Shown one piece after another: positions 52,394 through 61,931 of a DNA stretch of 64,000 bases. The notes below the pieces were generated by a model. It ran no database searches, was not told the origin of the DNA, and saw only the letters and a program-made list of their open reading frames with translations. Location: assembly GCA_038562555.1 (NCBI GenBank), contig JBCFBK010000015.1:42011-106010 (forward strand). Direction: 5' to 3'. Within the stretch, counting starts at the first letter, position 1. Each line of letters begins with the position of its first letter. The position numbers and the translations under genes were made by a program. The DNA comes from JBCFBK01 sp038562555. Its GTDB lineage: Bacteria > Bacteroidota > Bacteroidia > Bacteroidales > Prolixibacteraceae.

Positions 52394-54181
52394 TTAGTAT
52401 CCGTAATCGTTTATTAATTGACCGTTACTGTTATCGAGGAAAAACTGCCAGATTGGCCAGAATTGCCGTTCGTCGGGGTTCCGGGTGTAGATCGTTTCTA
52501 TCTTATTATCATCAAGTTCCCCGGGGGCCACAAAGATGTCATTGTATTCGTATTCAGCCGATAAATCGGCTGTTTCTCCCCGGTTGAGGCCATAGATCAC
52601 CAGCGATTCGCCGTCGTCGGCGTATTTGTAGTAGAGTTTTTCAGGCACATCGGCGTATTCGCCCGAGCGTGAACGAAGGTTATACATTTTCTCCTTGGCT
52701 TCATCGAGCTTGTTTTTCAGTAAGTTCCAGCGAATTAGTGCCTGTTTGCGCTCCATTTCACCGCAGAATTCCAGCTTGTGTTCCTCGACAAGGGCATCAA
52801 ACATCGCTTCTTTGGTGGTCAGCGACGCTACATAAGCGTCGACCTTTGTTGACCAGTCTGCAGGTTTGAAAGCCCGTTGACGGATCATCTTCAGGTAAGG
52901 TCCGGCGGCAGCCGGTCCGTCGAGTTCATTGGTCACCTCGGCAGCCATGAGGATCACTTCAGCATAACGCATATAGAGCTTGTTTACACCGTCATCGTTT
53001 GTGGAGGTAACGCGTCGTGTCATCCACTCGTACCGGTATTTTCCAAAGCTCCACTTGTTGAGCGAAAGCAATTGCTGTTTTGGAATATCGGAGTTACCGG
53101 CGGGCTTTGCCCAATCGTAAGGGACTACGGTCACATCGCGGCGGACGTCTTTAACATCGTAGTCGTAGAACATATGGGGAACAGGTCCAGCCTGTCCTCC
53201 TCTGGCCTGAGCGGTATATTTGTCGGCACCGTTATGTTTGATGGCAAAAGTGAACAATACGCGTCCGCGGCCATCCGAAAACGGAATTTCCCAGAGCGAT
53301 TCGCCGCCGGCACTCACAATGTCCTGGCAATTTTTTTTGAATACGGTTTCAAATGAAGGTTCAAGCTGACAGGTTCCGCTGTTCATGACATCCAGACATT
53401 CCTGTTTGGCAATGGCATACATATTGGACACCGAGAGTTCAGGGTCATCACTTCTGCGGATGCCATCGGGATATTGGGAATAACCGCTGGCAGCCAGGCA
53501 GAGCCGGGCGCGGAATCCTTTCACAAAGGCCTTATTAATCCGTTCGACGGAGGTTGTTGCAGCAGTTTCATTAGGCCAGGGAACCAGGTCGGACGCTTCT
53601 TCCAGATCGGCGATCAGTTGCTTGTAAATGGTGTCGCGGCTGGTTTTAGGAAGATAAATCGTCTCAGTGGTGATGGGATCAAAGCGTTTCACCACGTCGC
53701 CCCAGCCCCGCAGCAAATCGGCATAATAAACAGCCCGCAGCGTCAGAGCTTCTCCCAGCAGATAGCCGAGTTCAGTCCCTGGCTGAGGATTTCCGTATGT
53801 CCGCAATCCTTTGATACACATATTGGCACGTTCAATTCCTTCATACATCTTGGCCCAGGTATTGTTGTCGGTATTCATGTTCGAATTGCTGGGTGTGGCG
53901 TTATAAGTAACCAACTCCGAGTTGGCGCCAGGCGTTTCAGACGAATTGTACCATTCCGCATCGGTGTTCATGCCATACCAGGGCAGAAACCGTCCGCGGT
54001 AGGAATTGGTTTCGCCAAAAGATATCTTGATCCCGTCGACGGCGCTTTTTGCCAGATCGGGGGTAGAAAAAATAACCGCTTCGTCCATCGACGATTTCGT
54101 AGGGGCCTCCAGGTAGTCATCGCATGAAAAAATAAGGCCGGCCAGTAAAATTACGGTGAGCGATATGATTGTTCGTTTCAT
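52394..54181 (-). CDS. SusD/RagB-family outer membrane lipoprotein
   Basis: SusD-like proteins bind glycan at the cell surface and form a lid on the SusC channel. The 595-residue protein has lipobox cysteine C20 (ILLAGLIFSCDDYLE), TPR-like helices in the N-terminal half (YADLLRGWGDVVKRFDPIT) and the C-terminal SusD domain, with MRYAEVILMAAEV. It lies 10 bases downstream of susC in the usual order. Confidence 0.95.
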   Translation of the reverse strand: MKRTIISLTVILLAGLIFSCDDYLEAPTKSSMDEAVIFSTPDLAKSAVDGIKISFGETNSYRGRFLPWYGMNTDAEWYNSSETPGANSELVTYNATPSNSNMNTDNNTWAKMYEGIERANMCIKGLRTYGNPQPGTELGYLLGEALTLRAVYYADLLRGWGDVVKRFDPITTETIYLPKTSRDTIYKQLIADLEEASDLVPWPNETAATTSVERINKAFVKGFRARLCLAASGYSQYPDGIRRSDDPELSVSNMYAIAKQECLDVMNSGTCQLEPSFETVFKKNCQDIVSAGGESLWEIPFSDGRGRVLFTFAIKHNGADKYTAQARGGQAGPVPHMFYDYDVKDVRRDVTVVPYDWAKPAGNSDIPKQQLLSLNKWSFGKYRYEWMTRRVTSTNDDGVNKLYMRYAEVILMAAEVTNELDGPAAAGPYLKMIRQRAFKPADWSTKVDAYVASLTTKEAMFDALVEEHKLEFCGEMERKQALIRWNLLKNKLDEAKEKMYNLRSRSGEYADVPEKLYYKYADDGESLVIYGLNRGETADLSAEYEYNDIFVAPGELDDNKIETIYTRNPDERQFWPIWQFFLDNSNGQLINDYGY

Positions 54182-54191
54182 AAGTCTTCAG

Positions 54192-57100
54192 TTAAAAGTT
54201 AACATTTAATCCAAATACCAGTTGTCTGCTCCTGGGATAAGCCGAGTAATCCACTCCGGGAGTAAGAGCTGTTTTCCTTCGTGTGGAAACCTCAGGATCA
54301 AATCCGGAGTAGTCGGACAGCACGAAAACATTGTATCCGGTTACATAGAACCGTAAACTCCGGATATTCATTTTCTGAGTGAGCGAAGAGGGAAGCGTGT
54401 AGCCCAGTGTCAGGGTGCTCAGGCGCAGAAATGACCCGTCTTCAACAGCCCAATCGCTGAAAATATAACGATCCATATAAGGCGACCACATGGTTGTATG
54501 GGCATTCATGCCCGCCAGCGTTGCAGGATCAGTGACAAGCTGACCGTTTGCGGGGTCAATGTTGACCCATCTGTTCCCTTCGGCCATCATGTCGATCAGA
54601 TTCCGGTACTGGTAGCGCGGCGTTAAGGTGGTGTACTCGATTTTATTGGCATTGTAAATATCATTTCCGTAGCTCCAGTAAAATACGGCGGAAAGATCAA
54701 ATCCGTAGATCCGGCTGTTGATCGTTAACCCTCCGGTATGCGTAGGATTGGCGTTGCCGATGATGGTCCGGTCTTCAACAGTGACCCTGTTATCTTCTCC
54801 GCTGATGTTTTTAAGCTTGATCATCCCGGGTGCAGGATCACCGGCCACGGCGGTTACATCGGCTCTTCCTTCCTTTAGTATCCATTTTTCTTCGTCCGCG
54901 TCATAGCCATCAAAATCAGAAACTTCATACCTTCCGTCTGAACGGTACCCGTACATTTCGCCCACCGAACCTCCTTTTGCGACCCAGAAATCGGTGCCGA
55001 TCTCGGTTGATGCCCAACCGGTTTCAGACCCGAAATCGTTCATGATGCCTAATGATTTGATTTTATTCTTGTTAAAACCAATGTTGAAGTTCAGGTCAAG
55101 TTCAAAATTCTCTTTATTTACAGCCCGCCAGTTCAGGCTCAGTTCGAGTCCCTTGTTCCTGGTTTCACCCATATTTCGATACTGTGTGTCATAGCCGGTT
55201 CCCGAAACGGGAAACTGGATGAGCAGATCTTCGGTTGTATTTAAATATGCCTCGATCGTTCCGCTTAACGACTGATCGAGCACAGAAAAATCCAGACCGG
55301 CGTTGCGCGTATAGGTTGTTTCCCATTTCAGGTCCGGATTGGCCATTGTCTTGGATGCGGCCCAGTAGCTGTCAAACCCGTTGATCCAGGACGAAGCACC
55401 GGAAGCAAAGGCCTGCGTAAGCTGTCCGGTGGGGATATTATCGTTTCCGGCAGTACCGTAGCTGACCCTGAGCTTTAAATCGTCCAGCCAGGTGGAGGCA
55501 CTTTTCATAACCGGCTCTTCCGAAATCCGCCAGGCAACGGCGGCCGACGGGAAGTATCCCCATTTGTTCCTTTTGGCAAACTTGCTCGATCCATCCGCGC
55601 GGAAGGTGGCAGAAAACAAGTATTTGCTCTTATAATCGTAGTTTAAACGGCCAAAAAACGACAATAACTTGTAGTCAGGACTGTACTGATTATCGCTCGA
55701 AAAGGGTTTTCCCTGAGACGACAATTTACGCGCCTGATCAAAGGTAAAGAGGGTAGGGAAGCCATGAATGGTTGAGGTCAGTTCCTCTGTTTTGAATTCA
55801 ACCATTTCGTGTCCCAGCAGAAGGCGCAGGTTATGGTTTTCGCCCGGGAACGCTTTAAAATCGTAGTTGGCTGTATTCGTATTTCTGAATCGCGTTTGTT
55901 TCCGATCGCTCATGATCAGTGCAGGTTTTCCCTGGTTTTCAACGGCCGGTGCGTTATCGACATAATAGGTTGATCTTCCGTAAAAACGGTCGTCATTGTT
56001 GTAATAGTTGTCAAGGCCGGCTTCTGTCTTGAGCTTGAGGTTCTTCAGAATTTCCCAGGAGAAACTTCCCGCAAAATTGTAATTTTTTCGCTTTTGCATA
56101 CGGTCGTTGTCTTCGTTTGCCGTGATCGGATTGATCAGATAGCCTGCAATTTCTTCATCGGTATCGTCAGTCGTCAGTCCTGCCAAAGGAATCGGGGTAT
56201 AGGTCACAGCATGCTTTAAGCGGGAGTCGGCCGATGATTTTTCATTTTGCTCATTGGCCCCGCTGCCATTGATCCTGGTGTCAGAATAACGCATGGAGAA
56301 AGAAAGCTGCACTTTTTCGTTCGGGTTGTGGTTCAGTTTAAGGGACAAGTTGTTCCGGTTGAAATCGCTGCCGATCATGATCGCCTTTTCATCAATAAAA
56401 GCGTAATTCATTGAATAGGAAAATTTGTTATCTCCTCCACGGATGCTCAGATCGTGATTAAATACCTGGCCGGTACGTCCGTAGATCTGTTCCTGCCAGT
56501 TGTTTCCTTTCATACCGGCATAGAGGTCTATGTCCTGGTAAGCGCCGAACTTGTCGGTATAGCTGGAAATATCGTCCTGGTCGTCGAGCATGGCATATTC
56601 ATACTGCCATTTCACGTAGTCTTCCGGACTCAGTGTACCCAGTTTTTTTGCAATTCTTTTAATGCCAAAGTAGGCATTGTAGCTGACCGATACTTGTCCA
56701 ACTTGTCCGGTTTTGGTTGTAATGATAATAACACCGTTTGCTCCGCGCGATCCATAGATAGCCGTTGAAGAAGCGTCCTTCAGGACGTCGATCGACTGAA
56801 TGTCGGATGGCGAAATATCGCTGATGCTGTTTACCGGGAACCCATCCACAATATAGAGCGGAGAATTGTCCTGGGTGATGGATCCGCCGCCGCGGACGCG
56901 GATGCGCATTTCTGCGTCGGGTGAACCTTCGGTCGATAACACCTGGACCCCCGCAAGCTTGCCGGTAATGGCCTCAGCCGGACTGGCAACCGGTATGGCC
57001 TGCAGATCTTCGCCGCTGACAGAGACTACCGATCCGGTTAAGTCTTTCTTTCTGACTGTGCCGTATCCGATCGCTACCACTTCTTCCAGTCCGACGGTTT

Positions 57101-57734
57101 CTTCTTCGAGTACCACATTGATCACTGGCTGATCAACCTGGATTTCCTGAGTTTTCATGCCAACAAAAGAAAACATCAGGATCGCATTTTCAGGTAAACC
57201 GGTTAACCGGTATGTCCCTTCACCTGTGGTGATTGTTCCGGTGGTTGTTCCTTTTACGGCAACGGTAACTCCCGGGATCGGGTAACCATCTTCGCTGGTC
57301 ACTTTCCCGGAAACTGACCGGATCTCCTGTTGAATAACGGGCGGCAAAATGATCGGACCGGCTTCGGTGTCATCGGTATAGAGAACAATCTGCCGGTCCT
57401 TCATCATGAATTTGATCGTGCTGCCTTCAAAAAGCGACTGAAGTACTTCTTCAACTTTAGCGTTGGTGAATTCCAGGTTTACTTTACGCTGAACATCGAT
57501 CTTCCGGTCATTGTACATAAAAAAATAATCACTCTGATCCTCGATTTCCCGGAGAACATCCTTCACCGTGATATCCCGTGCTTTCATGCTGAATGCCCCT
57601 GTTTGCGAAAAACCTTCTGCAGAAGCACTGGCCAGTGTGATCAGTAAGAGAAAGGTCGTTAGTTTCATAATTCGAATAATTCCTGACAGGTTATAAATGA
57701 CCCCGTCATCGTTACACAACAATTTTTTTTTCAT
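54192..57734 (-). CDS. SusC-family TonB-dependent receptor with STN domain
   Basis: The 1180-residue outer membrane receptor imports oligosaccharide using TonB energy. After a long signal region (MKLTTFLLLITLASASAEGF) it has an STN signalling domain at about residues 50-115 (DVLREIEDQSDYFFMYND), a carboxypeptidase-like regulatory domain (SGKVTSEDGYPIPGVTVAVKG), a plug (LYIVDGFPVNSISDISPSDI) and the barrel. The STN domain is the part that signals to the FecR protein encoded just upstream. So this is a trans-envelope signalling SusC, and transport should induce its own genes. Confidence 0.95.
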   Translation of the reverse strand: MKKKLLCNDDGVIYNLSGIIRIMKLTTFLLLITLASASAEGFSQTGAFSMKARDITVKDVLREIEDQSDYFFMYNDRKIDVQRKVNLEFTNAKVEEVLQSLFEGSTIKFMMKDRQIVLYTDDTEAGPIILPPVIQQEIRSVSGKVTSEDGYPIPGVTVAVKGTTTGTITTGEGTYRLTGLPENAILMFSFVGMKTQEIQVDQPVINVVLEEETVGLEEVVAIGYGTVRKKDLTGSVVSVSGEDLQAIPVASPAEAITGKLAGVQVLSTEGSPDAEMRIRVRGGGSITQDNSPLYIVDGFPVNSISDISPSDIQSIDVLKDASSTAIYGSRGANGVIIITTKTGQVGQVSVSYNAYFGIKRIAKKLGTLSPEDYVKWQYEYAMLDDQDDISSYTDKFGAYQDIDLYAGMKGNNWQEQIYGRTGQVFNHDLSIRGGDNKFSYSMNYAFIDEKAIMIGSDFNRNNLSLKLNHNPNEKVQLSFSMRYSDTRINGSGANEQNEKSSADSRLKHAVTYTPIPLAGLTTDDTDEEIAGYLINPITANEDNDRMQKRKNYNFAGSFSWEILKNLKLKTEAGLDNYYNNDDRFYGRSTYYVDNAPAVENQGKPALIMSDRKQTRFRNTNTANYDFKAFPGENHNLRLLLGHEMVEFKTEELTSTIHGFPTLFTFDQARKLSSQGKPFSSDNQYSPDYKLLSFFGRLNYDYKSKYLFSATFRADGSSKFAKRNKWGYFPSAAVAWRISEEPVMKSASTWLDDLKLRVSYGTAGNDNIPTGQLTQAFASGASSWINGFDSYWAASKTMANPDLKWETTYTRNAGLDFSVLDQSLSGTIEAYLNTTEDLLIQFPVSGTGYDTQYRNMGETRNKGLELSLNWRAVNKENFELDLNFNIGFNKNKIKSLGIMNDFGSETGWASTEIGTDFWVAKGGSVGEMYGYRSDGRYEVSDFDGYDADEEKWILKEGRADVTAVAGDPAPGMIKLKNISGEDNRVTVEDRTIIGNANPTHTGGLTINSRIYGFDLSAVFYWSYGNDIYNANKIEYTTLTPRYQYRNLIDMMAEGNRWVNIDPANGQLVTDPATLAGMNAHTTMWSPYMDRYIFSDWAVEDGSFLRLSTLTLGYTLPSSLTQKMNIRSLRFYVTGYNVFVLSDYSGFDPEVSTRRKTALTPGVDYSAYPRSRQLVFGLNVNF

Positions 57735-57837
57735 AAGTTTGTACTGCTAAGTTAAACATGTCCCTTGCAGGGGATTCTTTAATTTTTCAGGAAGAGGAGA
57801 GTGTTGCAAGCGCTTTCCTCTTTCAATTCGGACGCGG

Positions 57838-58827
57838 TTAGTTCGTCATCTTTTCAGTTTTGAGTGGATAAATAAACACGTTATCTTCCTTAATCTCATA
57901 TTTCATGGGTGTGGTCAACGACAACAACTGCAGCATTTCTCTCAGGCTTTCCGTTTTAATGGTTAAGGTATAATTATCGGAATACTGCAGACTTTTGTCC
58001 AGGGTGATCCGGATCCCATACCACCGCTCCATTTTTTTTACAACATCGGCAAAAGGCGCGTTGTCAAAGCGGAGCATTTCTTCTTTCCATGATGTGAATA
58101 GCCGGGTATCGACTTGATGATGGAGCATTTCGCCGGTGAGAATATTGATCCGGCTTTGTTCACCGGGATAGAGCGAGGCGGAATTGTTCGTTTTTTTATC
58201 GATCACCCGGACCTGACCCTCCTCGAGGGTGGTCACTACTTCCTGATCGCCCCCGTAGGCACACACGTCAAATTTGGTTCCAAGGACGATCACATCCGCG
58301 AATTCCGTTTCGACAGTAAACGGATGCCTGTTGTCTTTAGTCACTTCAAAATAGCCTTCGCCCGTCAGGCGCACTTTTCTTTCATTGGTAAAATCAGTGG
58401 CATAGGTTAATGCAGATCCGCCATTCAGGTATCCTTTGGAGCCGTCAGGTAAAGTAAACTGTACCCGGGATCCTTTAGGTGCGTGTATCTCAGCCACCAG
58501 GTTTTCCTGGTTCATTGTCCGGCCTGCCAGATAAATTCCCGCAGTAAGCAAAGGAATAAACAGGATAGCTGCGATCCGGGAATAGAAAAGCAGCAGGCGG
58601 TTTTCAGGTCTTCTCCCGGAGCGGGAATTAATAAGAAAGTGAATCCTGTGCAGAATATGCCTGAGGTCCACCTTTCTGGTGGATGAGCGTTCCCAATGGA
58701 GTGCGGCTATTTCCTCCAGGTCATGTTCATTTTCATCTTGCAAAAATAAATCTGCCACCAGTGAATCATCGTCCGGAGGAAGGGCATGATAATAATGATC
58801 TATCAGTTTTTTATCAGTTTCATTCAT
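57838..58827 (-). CDS. FecR-family anti-sigma factor
   Basis: FecR-type proteins span the inner membrane, hold an ECF sigma factor and respond to a signal from the receptor STN domain. The 329-residue protein has a cytoplasmic N-terminal part, a membrane segment at about residues 83-101 (RIAAILFIPLLTAGIYLAG), the periplasmic FecR domain with GSRVQFTLPDGSKGYLNGGS and LTGEGYFEVTKD, and a C-terminal DUF4974-type domain. It lies between the sigma gene and susC, as expected. Confidence 0.93.
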   Translation of the reverse strand: MNETDKKLIDHYYHALPPDDDSLVADLFLQDENEHDLEEIAALHWERSSTRKVDLRHILHRIHFLINSRSGRRPENRLLLFYSRIAAILFIPLLTAGIYLAGRTMNQENLVAEIHAPKGSRVQFTLPDGSKGYLNGGSALTYATDFTNERKVRLTGEGYFEVTKDNRHPFTVETEFADVIVLGTKFDVCAYGGDQEVVTTLEEGQVRVIDKKTNNSASLYPGEQSRINILTGEMLHHQVDTRLFTSWKEEMLRFDNAPFADVVKKMERWYGIRITLDKSLQYSDNYTLTIKTESLREMLQLLSLTTPMKYEIKEDNVFIYPLKTEKMTN

Positions 58828-58894
58828 GTTATCTTCAGGTGTTTGTAAGGGATATCCGCGAGAGCGACTTTACACCTAGTGATCCATGAATTTT

Positions 58895-59527
58895 TTACGG
58901 TAAAAAGAGAAAGAAGAATAAGCCGCCGGCAATATGCTCTTCTTTCAAACGGTTTCTCAAATACCGGAGCGCCTGATTTAAGTGATTTTCGACTGTACTT
59001 TTACTGATTTTCATCTCTTCTGCGATGTCGGCTGCCGTTTTCCCTTCATACCGGCTTTTGATAAAGACTGCCCTGCGTTTTTCAGGCATTTCCTTAATCA
59101 TCCGGTCGACCAGTTCCCGCAAAGAAGGATAATTGACATCCTGATTTATCCATGCATGCTGATCTGATCCGCTGGCCGCCATTTCCATATATTTACTCAG
59201 CAGGGCTTTTGACCTGAAATATTTTCTGATATAATTGAATGCGATTGCGAAGAGATATGACGAAAAGTGAAATTCTTCTTTCAGATCGTTTTTTCTTTCC
59301 CATACCTTGCAAAAGGTTTCCTGTACGAGTTCTTCTGCTTCGTCTTTTGATTTTAAATAGCCATAGGCAAAATGATACAGCCTCGAACTATACTCGTTAA
59401 AGAGTTGATTAAAAGCCTCGGGATCGCCACTTTTTAACCTTTTCACCAATTGACTTTCGTTGTTGGTATGACTCTGTCTCAATGTCGGCCTCCGATAATA
59501 TTTAAGGTATAAATTCTTTTTGCGCAT
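58895..59527 (-). CDS. ECF RNA polymerase sigma factor
   Basis: The 210-residue protein has sigma region 2 (DPEAFNQLFNEYSSRLYHFA, DEAEELVQETFCKVW) and region 4 (IAEEMKISKSTVENHLNQAL), with no region 3, so it is an ECF factor of the Bacteroidota FecR-linked group. It should turn on the susC locus when the FecR partner releases it. A short hydrophobic C-terminal end, GGLFFFLFLP, is unusual but appears in relatives. The start may be a few residues downstream. Confidence 0.92.
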   Translation of the reverse strand: MRKKNLYLKYYRRPTLRQSHTNNESQLVKRLKSGDPEAFNQLFNEYSSRLYHFAYGYLKSKDEAEELVQETFCKVWERKNDLKEEFHFSSYLFAIAFNYIRKYFRSKALLSKYMEMAASGSDQHAWINQDVNYPSLRELVDRMIKEMPEKRRAVFIKSRYEGKTAADIAEEMKISKSTVENHLNQALRYLRNRLKEEHIAGGLFFFLFLP

Positions 59528-59800
59528 TCTTTGTTAAATATAATTATTTCTGAATAAGTAATCCTTTTCTAATTGTCATGTTTTGCGTCGGGACGGGAAA
59601 AAGATGTTGCCTCAGATTAAAATGATTATAAATTATGAACGGAAAATCCGGAATGAGGACTTTTTGAAGAATATATTAGAAAGTTTTAAATCATCGGAAA
59701 TAAAGAAATTCACAAATACTTTTTTAAAATTTTCGCGTATTTCACTGAAAAGCGGATTTACTTGTCTGTTTTCTAAGCTCCAGCGGTGATTCCGGGATTC

Positions 59801-59831
59801 TTTGTTTCTTTACGGTCTTTGGCTATATTTG
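59801..59831 (+). promoter_or_regulatory. Consensus promoter upstream of etfB
   Basis: TTTG at 59801-59804 and TATATTTG at 59824-59831 are separated by 19 bases and followed by C, a complete match to the Bacteroidota promoter consensus. The predicted start of transcription is near 59838, about 160 bases before etfB. Confidence 0.75.
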
Positions 59832-59837
59832 CTGGCT

Positions 59838-59950
59838 TTGCAAAGGAAAACCCGGAAAAACCGCCTTTTCCTGCCGGCAACGGGTATTCTGTTCTGATAT
59901 ACGAATGGAAGTCGGGTCGTAGAAAGAATGGTTTTCTTTCTGCGACTTTT
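59838..59950 (+). ncRNA. Possible small RNA or attenuated leader before etfB
   Basis: The interval runs from the expected transcription start of the promoter at 59801 to the end of a 13-pair hairpin (59916-59946, one wobble) followed by TTTT. Inside, GGAAAA/TTTTCC and ACCCG/CGGGT can also pair. This could be an independent RNA of about 110 bases or a leader whose terminator is bypassed to express etfBA. The end points are inferred. Confidence 0.35.
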
Positions 59951-59999
59951 GACAAGGACCAGGAGCCGGCCTAAATAAACGAAATAAATTTTAACAAAG

Positions 60000-60875
60000 A
60001 TGAAGGTGTATAAGATGATCGTTCTTGCCAAGCAGGTTCCGGACACCCGGAATGTAGGCAAGGATGCGATGAAAGCCGACGGTACCGTAAACCGTGCGGC
60101 ATTGGCAGCTATTTTCAATCCGGAAGATCTGAATGCTCTGGAGCAGGCGCTCAGGATCAAAGATCTGTTCCCCGGGTCGACAGTGACCATTTTGACGATG
60201 GGACCTGGGCGTGCGGCTGAGATTATCCGGGAGGGAATGTTCCGGGGTGCAGACGATGGCATTCTATTGACCGACCGTGCTTTTGCCGGTTCTGATACGC
60301 TGGCCACTTCCTATGCTTTGTCGAGGGTGCTCAGGAAGATTGGAGATTTCGATCTGATCATTGCCGGGCGTCAGGCGATTGACGGGGATACCGCTCAGGT
60401 TGGCCCGCAGGTCGCAGAGAAACTGGGGCTTCCACAGGTGACTTATGTGGAAGAGGTCCAAAAACTGGAAAAGGACAGGATTTATCTTAAGCGCCGCCTC
60501 CAGAATGGTGTTGAAGTGGTTAGCTGTCCGCTCCCGATGCTGATGACTGTCAATGGTTCAGCTCCTGCCTGCAGGGCGCGGAATGCGCGGTTGCTGATGA
60601 AATATAAACACGCGAAAACGGTTACGGAACTTCAGAATTCAAATGAAGATTATCTCCATCTTTATAATGACCGGCCTTACCTGAATATTCACGAATGGAC
60701 GGTTAACGATATCGAGGCTGATCCGAAGGAACTCGGCCTGACCGGTTCTCCCACGAAGGTGAAAACCATCGAAAATGTCGTATTGCAGGCTAAGGAGGCT
60801 AAAATGATATCTGCCTCCGATGCCGATATAGACGAATTGATGAGGGAGTTGCTCGCAAGTCATACGATTGGTTAA
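60000..60875 (+). CDS. etfB: Electron transfer flavoprotein beta subunit
   Basis: EtfB pairs with EtfA to carry electrons from acyl-CoA dehydrogenases. The 291-residue protein has the ETF domain start KMIVLAKQVPDTRNVGKDAM, the DLIIAGRQAIDGDTAQVGPQ loop typical of the family, and VEEVQKLEKDRIYLKR. It starts the etfB-etfA-dehydrogenase operon. Whether this ETF bifurcates electrons cannot be seen directly. Confidence 0.95.
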   Translation: MKVYKMIVLAKQVPDTRNVGKDAMKADGTVNRAALAAIFNPEDLNALEQALRIKDLFPGSTVTILTMGPGRAAEIIREGMFRGADDGILLTDRAFAGSDTLATSYALSRVLRKIGDFDLIIAGRQAIDGDTAQVGPQVAEKLGLPQVTYVEEVQKLEKDRIYLKRRLQNGVEVVSCPLPMLMTVNGSAPACRARNARLLMKYKHAKTVTELQNSNEDYLHLYNDRPYLNIHEWTVNDIEADPKELGLTGSPTKVKTIENVVLQAKEAKMISASDADIDELMRELLASHTIG

Positions 60876-60883
60876 CCTTAAAA

Positions 60884-61912
60884 ATGAAACAGATGAACAG
60901 TGTTTTTGTATATTGCGAAATAGAAGATGGTCAGGTTGCTGATGTTAGTCAGGAGCTAATGACCAAGGGACGCAGCCTGGCCAGCGAACTGGGCTGCAAT
61001 CTCGAAGCATTGGCCATTGGCCATAAGCTTGAAGGCATTGAAAAGCAAATTTTTCCATTTGGTGTGGATGTGTTATATGTGGCAGACGACAAGCGTTTGT
61101 TTCCTTACACGACGCTTCCGCACACTTCCATTATCGTGAAGTTGTTTGAAGAACAGAAACCTCAGATTGCGCTAATGGGAGCAAGCTCCATCGGACGTGA
61201 TCTGGGACCACGGGTTTCTTCGGCTCTTCACAGCGGTCTGACCGCCGACTGTACCAGTCTGGTGATCGGAAGTCATGAAGATAAAAAACTGGCAAAGGTC
61301 TACGATAATTTACTCTATCAGATCAGGCCTGCTTTCGGCGGAAATATCATTGCCACGATTATTAATCCCGAGTGCCGCCCGCAGATGGCTACTGTTCGCG
61401 AGGGAGTTATGAAAAAGGAAATCGCCGATCCGAAATATAAGGGTAAACTGGTTAAGCTTGATATATCAAAGTATGTTAGCGATACTGATTTTGCTGTCGA
61501 AATTATTGAACGCCACATGGAGAAGAGGAAGGTCAATATGGCGGCGGCTCCGATTGTTGTATCGGGCGGTTATGGTGTAGGGTCCAAAGAAAATTTTCAA
61601 CTTTTGTTTGACCTGGCTGAAGTTCTGGGAGGGGAAGTCGGTGCGTCGCGGGCAGCTGTCGATGCTGGCTACGTGGAACATGACCGGCAGATCGGGCAGA
61701 CCGGCGTTACCGTTCGCCCCAAGTTGTATATTGCCTGCGGTATTTCAGGTCAGATTCAGCATCGTGCCGGGATGGACGAATCTGCTCAAATCATTGCCAT
61801 TAACACAGATCCGGAAGCGCCGATCAACGCCATTGCCGATTACGTGATTACCGGTGATGTCAATGAGATCATACCCAAAATGATCAGGTACTATAAAAAG
61901 AACACCAAGTAA
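60884..61912 (+). CDS. etfA: Electron transfer flavoprotein alpha subunit
   Basis: EtfA binds FAD through its C-terminal domain. The 342-residue protein has the conserved SGGYGVGSKENFQLL, VGASRAAVDAGY and IACGISGQIQHRAGM motifs of that domain. It starts 8 bases after etfB; a second in-frame ATG at 60893 is also possible. It lies 19 bases before the dehydrogenase. Confidence 0.95.
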   Translation: MKQMNSVFVYCEIEDGQVADVSQELMTKGRSLASELGCNLEALAIGHKLEGIEKQIFPFGVDVLYVADDKRLFPYTTLPHTSIIVKLFEEQKPQIALMGASSIGRDLGPRVSSALHSGLTADCTSLVIGSHEDKKLAKVYDNLLYQIRPAFGGNIIATIINPECRPQMATVREGVMKKEIADPKYKGKLVKLDISKYVSDTDFAVEIIERHMEKRKVNMAAAPIVVSGGYGVGSKENFQLLFDLAEVLGGEVGASRAAVDAGYVEHDRQIGQTGVTVRPKLYIACGISGQIQHRAGMDESAQIIAINTDPEAPINAIADYVITGDVNEIIPKMIRYYKKNTK

Positions 61913-61931
61913 TTACCTTAAACACTTAAAA

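Larger units (their letters stand above)
59528..59999. other. Divergent intergenic region between sigma gene and etfB
   Basis: This 472-base stretch has no protein gene that I can support; two frames of 60-70 codons lack family signals and one overlaps the promoter region. It holds the promoter at 59801 and the hairpin at 59916, listed separately. The sigma gene promoter should lie in 59528-59600, but no clear consensus was found there. Confidence 0.6.

Noticed and set aside
59583..59789. 68-codon open frame upstream of etfB
   Set aside because: Composition is lysine/phenylalanine-rich with no motif or neighbours to support it.
59786..59974. 62-codon open frame overlapping promoter and hairpin
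   Set aside because: It runs through the consensus promoter and the terminator-like hairpin, so it is more likely non-coding.
59949..59978. TTGACA with TAAATA 17 bases later, like an E. coli promoter
   Set aside because: The phylum uses a different consensus, which is found perfectly at 59801; the match is probably chance.
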